Source: Tubulanus polymorphus (taxonomy: Eukaryota; Nemertea; Palaeonemertea; Tubulaniformes; Tubulanidae). From it: a DNA stretch of 64,000 nt. Made by a program: the position numbers and the translations under genes. Below the pieces are notes generated by a model. The model had not been told where the DNA came from. It was given only the letters and a program-made list of their open reading frames with translations, and ran no database searches. The stretch lies in NCBI RefSeq assembly GCF_964204645.1, contig NC_134026.1, positions 31,000,650 to 31,064,649 of the forward strand, given 5' to 3'. This document shows positions 35,594-45,965 of this stretch, in pieces (positions within the stretch are counted from its first letter, which is position 1; each line of letters opens with the position of its first letter).

Positions 35594-38500
35594 TTATAAC
35601 ACATGAGACGATAATGGATCGTTTATAACTGGTTGATAATTGTGTTCAACACGAATATTGTGTTGCTTCAAACACCAGCATCTGTACTGCATCAATCTCT
35701 CCAATAATGATCTGAAAATAAATTTGAAAATGTTACATTTTGATCAGTTTAATTTACGATGATTACAGTTAAGTAGACTGCCCTCAACTCAGAGATAACT
35801 GCTCAACCCAGAGATAACTGTTTTACTCAGAGATAACTGTCTACCGGTAACTCAGAGATAACTGTTTAACTCAGAGATAACCATTTAACTCAGATATAGC
35901 CCTGACCTACATTGAACTCAGATATCACTCTCAAGTCGGACCTATTTTTACAGTTTCCAAAAATGTCTGAATTGAGAAGAGTCTACCGTATGATACCCTC
36001 AACCATATCCAACTAATCACTAAGTGAAATTAGATAGAACTGAAAACTAAGATCATGACCTCCACCGCAATCACTTCCTTAAAAACCAAATAAGACCAAA
36101 AAACCCAAATGATAACCTTTAGTTAAGCACACCGTAGTTGAATAATACATACTCAAATCAGACAGCAATCATGTGACCTTTTTACAGCAATGTAGGTTTT
36201 TTACGATAATCCTGATTAAACATGACGATTTATCATTATTTTAGACATAAAAAAGAACAGACAGACTTGCAGATTTGAAGTTAACAATAATCCTGACAAA
36301 ACATGGCGATTTATCATTATTCATGACCTAAAAAAACAGAGTTTCAGAATTGATTTCAATTAATTTCTTACCCTTTATTCAGATCTGCAGATATTTGTTC
36401 TAATGTTCTATTCTTAGTTTCCGGTACGAGAAGAAATATGAACACAACAGCTATCGCGCATATCATACTGTATAACAGGAATGTCACTGATACTCCTAAA
36501 CCATCTACAAATACAAGCAAAATAAATATCCAACAATTACGTAAAGAAGGGCATTATAAGTGACACTTTGAGACAGGAGACTGAATTAAAGACAACTGCT
36601 CAGCTCTAGGGCAAGCAGAGTCTGTACATGTGCCTAAGAATAACGTTATAAAGTATTAGGCTGCAGGATTCAGTTCCGTCGTTGAGCACAAACTACAGTT
36701 AACTCTTCCACTGAGTTAACATCCAGTCAAACTGTGGAACTGAGTTCAGAACTCCTTCAAAGTAAATAGATGAACATAAGTAACTAAACTTACTCATAAC
36801 ATGTAGAAATGTTAATGAAATAATAAGATTCGTTCCCCAATTGAATATCGTCACCAAAGAAATCGCTCTTCCTTTTATAGTGGAAGGAAAAATCTCGCTT
36901 AATATCAACCAAACTCCTACAAAAAATAACAATCAAATTCAGTTAAAATCATTGTCAACTGGATTCAGTTCTCAGTTTTAACAGTTTAAAAACATTGAAA
37001 ATGAACTGATTCTGACTCAGACTGCGGAACTGGAAAAAGATTTTGAAAGAACTCTTGATTCGAAATAATTGTAAATTCACCTGGTCCAAAACTAAATGCA
37101 TATCCAGCAACGAAAACTAACAAAGCTATAAATGAAATCCATTTGGAAATAACAGACTGCATCTGATCCTGGTGCGGTTCAAGAACAGGTGCCGATTCCT
37201 CGAGACTGATGTTTGAACCGATAGTTCTATTGACTGGTATCATAGTAACTCCATCGTGACAAATGACCGACACATCCTCGACTTGTTGTAAAGTAAATGT
37301 AACGATCCCGAGAATGAAAATACTTAAAGCCATTAACGTTGATCCGGACAGTAAGAATTTACGTCTTCCAGCCTTGTCAAACAACGACAGAGACACTACA
37401 GTAGCTATAAACTGAAATATCAATGAAAATCATGCGTTAGATTTTTGATCCTTTACAGGGAACAGTTTCACAAAAAAATCTCCTTGTTAAACTCTTATTT
37501 CATTTCATTTCCTCATTAATCTAGTTCTAATCGATTTAAGAGTTAATCATTTTTGTGATGAGACTGGATCTATAGGAAATACGGTACATTAGGGATCATT
37601 CATTTATTACGTACACATTAGGGTAGGGGAAGGGGTCAGTGCAATTGCGTACTGTAATGTTTAATGTATATGAAAAAATGGCCGATTCTGCGTACATGGG
37701 GGGAGGGGGGTTGAAAAAGTCAAATTTCATGCGTACGTAATAAATAAATGATCCCATAACATTAATTTCAAGTCCAATTCGCTCAGTCGTCACACCACTG
37801 AAGTCATGTCTATATTTGAATCTCAGTTTGTATTTCCAATTCAATTTAAGTCTAAGTCATGATTTCAAGTCAATAATCGCCATAATCATAGTCACAACTG
37901 ACTCCATAATCGGCGAGTTTTCAATGTAATTATTGATAGTTTACCTTGACGATGCCCAGACCAACTGTCGCTAATGTTGCAGCTAGATTTGATTCGAAAC
38001 CCAACGATTGATAAATAGTAGGAGCGTAATATAATACATTAGGCTGACCGCTGAACTGAAATAAAACAATTAAAACTCAGTTAGAATCAATGGATGATCA
38101 GTTTTTGAAAATGTCTGGTTTTTGTAGTTCATTTTCCATTAGAAATGTCTCAGGTGAAGCACTGAACACATGTGAAGTGTGGACGATCAGTTTTTGAAAG
38201 AGTGTTGATAAAATGTCCAATATCTGGTGTTTGTAGTTCATTTTTGATGTTTCAGGTCAAGTCCTTAACACATGTGAAATGTGTGGACGATCAAAAATAG
38301 GAAGGAGACATTAAATGGCTGAGGATTGCACAATCCAGACTTGGGGGTTGGTACATTTTGTCCAGGCAGCAGACTGATACCATCATAGTTCACACCCAGT
38401 ATTTAAAGAATATTGACCAGAAATAGATACCTGTGCTAGGAATACCAGTCCAGCTCCAATAAACATTCTACCCCTCATATTATCAGTTGAGCTAAATAGA

Positions 38501-41347
38501 TCACATACACCATGATTCTAAAAACGAAACAAGACATCAGTTAAAAAGATAACGGTATCTATTGATTTATAAACACTAATACAGATACTGTAGATAGATA
38601 GAAACCTGTTCGATAGTGATTCCGAGTTTCATTGTTTTGAGTTCAGCCGATACATCTGATTCTCCTCTTAATTTCTGTAGTACAACTTCAGCCTGAAATC
38701 AAAACATCATCATTACTGATACAAGTGAGAGAACTTCCCCCCCCCCCCCCCCCATATACAGTGAGTCATCATCGTTGGGACGATTACCCGGTATCATGTT
38801 AACTACTCATTCAAAAGACAACTTTAACTTGGTGCACTGAATTAGAGATTAGGTCTCAAAAAGTCTTAATTCAGCCTGAAGAAGACTTCTGATTTGAAAG
38901 AGCTTTCCCTATGTATACAGTGAAACTTGCAGCTCAAGTTGTCGTAATTGGAATAAACATTATGTTGATGACTTAATAATCCAAATGATGATTTACACTT
39001 AGTTAATTGAATTGGGAAATACAAATTGGGACTCAAACATAGAGACGATTTTAGTCGACTTAACTTGATAACGATTGATAACGACTTACGCTTAGTAAAT
39101 TGAATTTGAAATAAAATAAGGACTCAAAAATAGAGACGACTTATCAAAATGATTTTTGACTGTTTTGATTCTGACCTCTTGATCTTTTTTCTGTAAAAGC
39201 AAAAATCTTGGACTCGAGGGGAGAAAGAACATTCCTATCCCCTGAACAACGGCAGGTATCATCGATAATCCAAACATGTACTTCCTACAAAATCATATAA
39301 CAATTCATAACAAACACGAACATTAAATCAATATTATTGATTCATATAGGAATAATTAAACACTCACCATCCATCTGTTTTATTGATAAATCCATAGTTA
39401 ACAACATACGCTAACAGAAGCCCGACTGTTATACCGAGTTCATTAAATGTGACCAATAAACCTCGTTTATTCTGTTCAATAGAAAACAGTTCGCATTCAA
39501 TCGACTCAATACAAAATTCATCATTCATTCTAAAATACGAAATTGTAACAGATGTTTTTGAATTAATGCTCTAATTACTTACAGCAGGAGCTATTTCTGA
39601 TATGTAAATACATTCGCCTATAGCAGATAATGATACTGCTAAACCTAAAATAAATCTCCCCACTACCTGTAATAGAAACACAGCCATTGCCACAAACTGT
39701 AGTGAATAATATTGATTTATGACAATGAAAGATGGGTTTGAAAACTTACCAGGGACAGAAAGGAAGGAGAAATGACTAGAATGATAGCACCGATAATAAA
39801 CACTATAGAATTCAGAATTATTGTTCGTCTTCGGCCCCAATAATCAATTATAAAACCTAGAAATAGAAGAGTTCCACAGGTCTGCGTTAAAAATACGATT
39901 CTACTTCAGTCAGCAGGGGGTGGGTTAAGGGGTCCTGAGTTCACTCACAGTGGAACTGGATCCTAACTCTAACTCACAACAGGTGGATCAATGGTGTTGC
40001 ATTATGCTCATTTTGGATTAAGTTTAAAATGTGTGGAGTTTATGCCCTGAATCAGGATCAAGTTTCATAGTTGTGAGTTCAGAGTAAACTCTAAATCAAA
40101 ACTGTGGAACTGGATCCAGAGTTCAGAGTAAACTCTAACTCACAACTGTGGAACTGGATCTTGAGTTCAGAGTTAACTCTAACTCACAACTGTGGAACTG
40201 GATCCTGAGTTCAGAGTTAACTCTAACTCACAACTGTGGAACTGGATCCTGCATTTTTTGAATGGCCAAATGCAGTAAAGGGAGATCCACGACGACCGCT
40301 GATCTGGTCTAGAGCAACAACCTGTGCTACAGGTGGAATTCTAGTTACCTCCAAATATAGAACTAACAACTGCCCCGATCAGCATCGAACTGACGACCAT
40401 CTCACGCTGGAAACAATTCAATGAAAACGCCACCTTTAGTTGTAACAACGCACCAGATATTATACCTTCAAATAGAATAAATATCTTATGATAAGTTTTA
40501 AATCCTGCGCTCAGCTGTAGAGTTCAACTGTATGAGATGCTACAATACTCTGTAATACTACGGTAGACTCGACTTGAGGAACCAGGGGCCAGTTGCACAG
40601 TCGTGACTTAAGTCCAAAAGTGGTCTTAAATCTTAAGACTGGGGTTAAGTTGTTAGATTGGCTATAGAACTAAGATATTTTTAGACTGGGCTTAAGTCTA
40701 AGCCATGACTATGCAACCGGCTCCGGTTTATATAACTTACCAACATCATAGCCGAATAACACACCACCAAGAGCTGCCATGAAAGACGCGCCGATAACGT
40801 AGGATGTGATCCTCTGAGATTTAGGGGGTAGTTGTAACTCCTGATAATCCGTCGGTGTATTTTGTAATTCGATTTCATCCGATCCATACTGTAATTGTGG
40901 ATCTTGTAGTAAACCAGCTAGAAATATACAACAGAAATAATACACTGAAATAATCCATCCTGAATATGACAATATGAGACAGATTTAATATCAAATTTAA
41001 ACTCGATTAAGTCATCATTGTATAAGTCGGCTCATTAACCTAAATGGTCTCTATTTTTTGTCCTATTTTGAAAATTTCCTCATTCAATTTACTAAATGTA
41101 AATCATAATTTGGATAATTCATCACATTACTGATGTCATCTCTAGTCCTAGTATTTCTACATTTAAGTCATCATTTGGATTATGTAGTCACATCACTGAA
41201 GTCATCTCTATTTTGAGTCTTATTCAATTTACTGAGTGTAAGTCATAATTTGGATCAGTCGTTGACAATAATGATCATTACAACTACAACGACTGAAGCA
41301 TCAATTTGCATTTTATTTCACATACCAGTAACATCAGTAAGATCCAT
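35594..41347 (-). CDS. Facilitated sugar transporter, GLUT12-like (SLC2A12/SLC2A10 branch)
   Basis: Fourteen exons: 41326-41347, 40741-40917, 40349-40465, 39750-39856, 39583-39666, 39368-39471, 39176-39284, 38606-38692, 38431-38517, 37945-38055, 37081-37411, 36794-36916, 36372-36504, 35594-35711. They give 569 residues (human GLUT12 617, GLUT10 541). MFS sugar-porter signatures appear in order: [43 protein letters not shown] with [91 protein letters not shown] long extracellular loop with glycosylation sites lies between TM9 and TM10, as in the class III GLUT10/12 branch. Twelve helices are expected in the plasma membrane. The 22-nt first exon (MDLTDVT) is inferred from phase and donor only; an alternative first exon may lie at 44663-44748. 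Confidence 0.93.
35774..35935. repeat. Tandem 'aactcagagataactgttt' repeat
   Basis: About six degenerate copies of a 20-ish bp unit inside the last intron of the transporter gene. Confidence 0.75.
37455..37572. mobile_element. Family C foldback element (transporter intron 10)
   Basis: Ends 'aacagtttcacaaaaaaatc' and 'tttttgtgatgagactggat' are imperfect inverted repeats. It is related to the copies at 47803-47893 and 58376-58508. Confidence 0.6.
37590..37757. mobile_element. Family D MITE, second copy
   Basis: Ends 'agggatcattcatttattac' and 'taataaataaatgatccc'. The interior is the reverse complement of the copy at 15508-15674, including the 'aaaatggccgattctgcgta' block and a G-rich tract. 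Confidence 0.85.
38101..38300. repeat. Direct duplication, about 110 bp
   Basis: 'gatcagtttttgaaa' ... 'tttttgtagttcattttcc' ... 'aacacatgtgaagtgtggac' occurs twice in succession. A fragment in reverse orientation lies near 31715-31750. Confidence 0.7.
38737..38753. repeat. Poly-C run (17 nt)
   Basis: Seventeen consecutive C residues in a transporter intron. A 13-C run occurs at 53672-53684. Lengths in such runs are often unreliable in assemblies. Confidence 0.9.
39935..40256. repeat. Tandem family B element ends, about 58 bp unit
   Basis: Four or more copies of 'aactctaactcacaactgtg' + 'gaactggatcctgagttcag' + 'agttaactct', preceded by a more complete family B copy from about 39935. It lies in the intron between exons 3 and 4 of the transporter gene and is intermediate between single elements and the 20 bp minisatellites. 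Confidence 0.85.
40588..40724. mobile_element. Family A foldback element
   Basis: 'ggggccagttgcacagtcgt' and the end 'ccatgactatgcaaccggct' are inverted repeats. The copy is short, with a single internal 'ttaagttgttagattggcta' unit. It ends 16 bp from the transporter exon 2 donor. Confidence 0.8.
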
Positions 41348-42584
41348 CGAACGAACTCCAGTTTATCCCATAGAAATACTCTATTCCTTTTTCAAATACT
41401 CAATTCCTTTTTCAAATGCTCTATTACTTCCACAGGAATCATTGTACAGAGCTACTGCTGAACATCTGTCATTCTTAGAGTACAGCAGTTATTCAAACAA
41501 TATTTCAGCACTGACAATAACTCAGTAATAATCTCGGTAGGCTAACTACAAAGAATATATACTGTTTTGACCCTGTATATGAAATATATACTTGTACTGT
41601 CCAACCTGGATATAACTCTCGAGCCAAATTATGTCCAAAACTGATTCGACTTGAGCAAAGCCTACTGTACGAATTTATCTTATGTTTGTTCATTCTTTTG
41701 TTGATATTTCATAAATATTCATTAATTGCAAATAAAAAATCCAATCAGAATTCTAAAATCTTTCAAAAATTCTTCTCCTGGGTAAAAAAACAATGATAGA
41801 AAATAATGATTGGCTTTTATTGAATTTAATGATTTATTTCAGATATCTAATGCAATATAGAACGACAGATGTGAATAAGAGTCTTCAATACTGGGAGCCT
41901 ACAATCAAATAACAGCTGTTAGGGCTCGTGTTGTTATCAGTTTTTTAACCCTCCGTCTGTAAGAATCAAATTTCCACATATATGATCGAAAACAATGAGC
42001 GACTGAACTTCAATAGTACATTTGTAAACGAGTTATTTTTGATGAATTGATGAGGCCTCTTTTAGAATTCAGCCACTGGAGTTGTTCGGTGACCATTCCA
42101 TTGTGTATTGCATTATAACAATTTCATCATCATCTTGTTTATTATGTTGAAGAAATAAAGTTATTATTACAATTCAATGTGAAAATCATCTATTTCTAAA
42201 TTCACGTTTTAGCGTTTGGACCAAAGGAAAGTTACTAAGGCTGATATTAAACACATTACATTGAGTAACAAGAAATAGAGTAAAAGATCTTACGACCATC
42301 ATTCCTGATGAGATTAAATCATTTCATTACTTATTAACTCAAGGTTAACTCAACTTTTAAGCTTAATAACTCAATTTTTATTTCAAGGTTTGAAATGTAA
42401 CAATTCATTTTTCTTTGAATCTCGTATATGATAAAGAAACACGAGGTCAATTTCGAATTCCCCGAGTTTTTCTGGCCAGTGAAAGGACATGATGTTACAA
42501 ACAACTCAATGGCTAAATAAAGAAATAGTTTTTTACAAAAATGTTCATGAAAATGACTTTGATTATTTCAATATCTATGAATAG
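41348..42584. other. Space between transporter first exon and DNAJC24
   Basis: AT-rich, no coding exon seen. A family G repeat copy lies at about 42375-42490 ('aaatgtaacaattcattttt', 'gaattccccgagtttttctg'). Confidence 0.5.
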
Positions 42585-43034
42585 TCAATTTTGATCGTCG
42601 TAAAGAACTCGAACGCTTAATGAACACGAACAACAGCAGACGATATCAACAGAAAACTGTTTATCACAATCGTTTAATGTATAAAACCCTCCGCATCTAC
42701 ACGGATAAACTAAAACATCGTCGTCATCGGCAACGACGTCAAATTCTGACAATGAAATTGTATCCTGAATCGGGAATTTCTGCGCGAGGCATCTTTGACT
42801 CCAAGCGGCGTCGTATTTATTCCTCATCTCCTCGTCTCGTAATATTTTCCAAGCTTTGTCGATGGCGACGAATTCATCGCGGAGTTCACTCAGTTGTCGT
42901 TCGGTCAAATCGCGATCGTCTTTTCTATCGCGTTTATCCGGATGAAATTCAAGCACTAGTTTCTGATACGATTGTTTTAACGTTTCTTTACTCGCGCCGG
43001 AATCACATTTCAATATCGCGTACAAATCTTCCAT
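42585..43034 (-). CDS. DNAJC24: Diphthamide biosynthesis J-protein (DPH4)
   Basis: A single exon of 149 codons, the same length as human DNAJC24. The N-terminal J domain opens MEDLYAILKCDSGASKETLK and includes the HPD motif (LVLEFHPDKRDRKDD) and AWKILRDEEMRNKYDAAW. The C-terminal CSL/DPH zinc finger supplies its cysteines in YPCRCGGFY and DIVCCCSCSL. The protein stimulates Hsp70 and binds iron in the pathway that makes diphthamide on elongation factor 2. The ATG at 43032-43034 is chosen because an in-frame TGA lies upstream. An acceptor at 43103 and a possible leader exon near 43209-43236 suggest a spliced 5'UTR. The gene may sit in an intron of the transporter gene on the same strand. Confidence 0.95.
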   Translation of the reverse strand: MEDLYAILKCDSGASKETLKQSYQKLVLEFHPDKRDRKDDRDLTERQLSELRDEFVAIDKAWKILRDEEMRNKYDAAWSQRCLAQKFPIQDTISLSEFDVVADDDDVLVYPCRCGGFYTLNDCDKQFSVDIVCCCSCSLSVRVLYDDQN

Positions 43035-43540
43035 TTCGCTCTTAATTCGCGTGAAATGAAAATCTTCCGATTTATGTTTCAAATCCCCTCAAAAATTCCC
43101 TGAAAAGACACGAAATAAAAACCAAAACGTATTTTAAGATTTTGTTTGTTACGCATTTTGAAATGTGAGCCCCATTCACGCGAGTCTACTGCGGCAGTTG
43201 TGTATCCCTACCTTTCTCCTTCGTCGATGTCATTTTATGATAATCCTTTACAGGTTTATTCTCTCTTATTCACTTTGTAAAATTCATACTTTATAAGACT
43301 AGACGACTAACATAAAGATAGTCTCAAAAAATAATCCGTAATGTGTGCAGTCAGTACGTGTTTTGTATGTGACACTGACACAATATTAATCAGTTGGTAA
43401 CATATGTAACCCACCGGTACGCAGCACGCTTATTCAATATTACATCTATCACTCTGTATAAAAATCCCACAATAATTTGATTAAAAGAAGTCCGAAATGT
43501 TAATGATTTATTCAAAGTTTCAACTAAATCCTAATAGTCT

Positions 43541-43710
<170 letters not shown>

Positions 43711-44662
43711 ACTCGTATATATTCAAAGTCAACATTCCGTTTCTAATCCCAGTCACAGTTCCACAAAACAAGGCACGATATTTGTAATACTGCACACGAT
43801 TTACGTTATGCGGAGAGTTGATCAACACGAGAAAATAAACTACTGTTGAAATATACAGTCTTCATAAAGTCATCTTCAGGAATATTAGCGTTATCACACA
43901 ATTATTAGATATATATGTAAATATCTCAATCCAGAACAAAGGGACAAATTGAGTAAATAAGATGTGATTATACAAACTAAGGGTACATACAACATACGAA
44001 CACTTAACAAACTAAACACATTTCAAGCAGAGCAAACTGGAGAACTATCTTTTTATTCTTATTGTGGGGTTCTTATATTATCTTTACAAAATGGACGGAG
44101 TGGTAATCAACCTATCAGTGTCATACTGTGTTAGTTCAGGGAGTACCGGTACATACTATGGTCATTGTCGGGATATCTGGTGTCTTTTTAAATATAGATC
44201 ATGATCTCCTTTTCTATGCCCACTTTATGCAATTTTTCAGAATTAAGAATTAACTATAACTAAAGTGAAGTATACCCTATGAAGCTCTATTAACAGGAAT
44301 CGAGAATGATTAGTTGATTATCTGTTTTTGGTGCCTTTTTTGTTCTTTTCTGTTGGTACTATGGTTGCAAATCAAATTTGGACTGGATCCATCCTGCTCA
44401 CAGGTCTGGGGTCTGAGGGTCTTAACAATTCTTAACAAAGAAAGATTAACTGGCAGCAATAGCCATTTTAGACAGAAATACTTTTTTGAATAATTTTCGA
44501 AAAAATTGTGCCCATTTTCTTTTTCAGAAAATTCCCTTAACAGAATCCATTAGGCTACACACATGTCATTACTACGGAAACAATAATTACCATGGAAATA
44601 AAATCAGGACTTTTTCGGAATTAAAACAGAAAAGTTGAATTGGGAAAAAATAAGAGCTTTAC

Positions 44663-44748
44663 CTGAATCTGAACAGTCACCGGTTAATATAAAATCTATC
44701 TCATCTTCATTAGACATCATCATCGCATCAACAACTTCAAATAATCAT
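44663..44748 (-). other. Putative first coding exon (MMMSNEDEIDFILTG...)
   Basis: Flanked by a good acceptor (catttcag) and donor (ATTCAG|GTAAAG). It carries an ATG cluster at 44715-44723 and 20 acidic codons ending in phase 1. The only downstream minus-strand exon I can join in phase is transporter exon 2 (40917), so it may be an alternative first exon of that gene, skipping over DNAJC24. It could also belong to an unrecognised gene. Confidence 0.35.
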
Positions 44749-45079
44749 CTGAAATGAAATGAGAAAATTAAAACTTGTCCGATGTTGGGGCCATTCACAG
44801 GGGCAGGGGCCGAGTGGTAGCCTTGTATCTAGCTGTTGTTTTTTAGATCTCATCAGATCATCTGGTAGTAATCAGAAATCAGTTTAGGCCTACTATAGAC
44901 CAGAGTAGGGGGCACTTCTAGACTTTGTAACATTTGTTGGACCCAATATGTTATGAAATTGGATTTTATTAATGGCACCAATATCGATCATCATCTCATA
45001 CTAATATATTATTATGGACAAGGTGCTTATTAATCAACGTACAGATGATGCACACAGCACAATCCAATAAATACTCGCC

Positions 45080-45175
45080 AAACGGCACAAGAGGTGAGGG
45101 TGCGAGAGGTGAGGGTGCAAAGGTGGGGGCACGAGAGGTGAGGGCGTGAGAGGTGAGGGCGCGAGAGGAAATGTT
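45080..45175. repeat. Short G-rich tandem repeat
   Basis: Six or so degenerate copies of 'gcgagaggtgaggg', at the 3' end of the unassigned minus-strand frame. Confidence 0.75.
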
Positions 45176-45179
45176 TGGG

Positions 45180-45469
45180 AGAGTGAAGGGTACTACAGAG
45201 AAAAGAAGGACGACAGATCGCGGCTGCTTATGATAGATAGTGATGCTGCTGCTTTCCTTGCTTGGTTGTTGTTTGTTAGAATAGATGAAACGTGGAGATG
45301 TTTTTCGTTTCGGTGATCCGCCTTGCTTTATCCTCCATGGGCCTACGGTTTTGGCCTTAGTATCTGCTTGAATTTGATAAAAATCATAATATGAGATATT
45401 GACCTCGATATATTTCAGCTTGGTCACAACAGAAATCAGAGGAGAGGAGAGTGAATCAAATCGCTTCAT
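45180..45469 (-). CDS. Unassigned Ser/Lys-rich open frame
   Basis: The minus-strand frame starts MKRFDSLSSPLISVVTKLKY and continues with ADTKAKTVGPWRIKQG, SPKRKTSPRFIYSNKQ and SSSITIYHKQPRS. Below about 45180 it runs into a short 'gaggtgagggcg' tandem repeat and loses meaning. There is a faint resemblance to the N-terminal half of OSER1-type proteins, judged by eye only, and their conserved Cys-rich and C-terminal parts are not found. It may be a real exon, a pseudogene or a chance frame. Confidence 0.2.
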
Positions 45470-45965
45470 CGATTCATTATCATTAAATTAGACATACGCA
45501 ACGACCTTCAGCCGGGATACAAGTGCGCATATTGTGCAGAGTTGGATTATCTCGGAGCCAACCCACTTCGGCGACACTCGGAACAGTCCAAACCAAAGAC
45601 TGGTTACGTGTAGAAAACGGTAACCAGTCTCTCCAAACTCGTATCGCCACCTAGTGTCGACCGAGATATACGCGGATTTTTCAAGGATGGAAAGAAAGTT
45701 TTGAGGATAAAATCGTCAAAAAAGAAATATACTGAAATTGATAGAAGCCAAAGTTGCAGCCAGCGCCCGATCCCGGAGGAGGAGAACACCGACACCGTGT
45801 TCATTTAAAGAACAAAATCTGACTCTAATTTATGGCCTATCATCAATCAGCTTCTGCTGGCTGGCCTTGTTTTTGACGTTGCTGGGTCGGGAGGCTGTGG
45901 GGAAGGACAGTGAATGTAGGTTGTAACTGAGTTATAATGGATTGTAGTAAACAGCGTCACTTGTT

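Noticed and set aside
42620-43045. 141-codon plus-strand frame rich in Arg
   Set aside because: Antisense shadow of DNAJC24.
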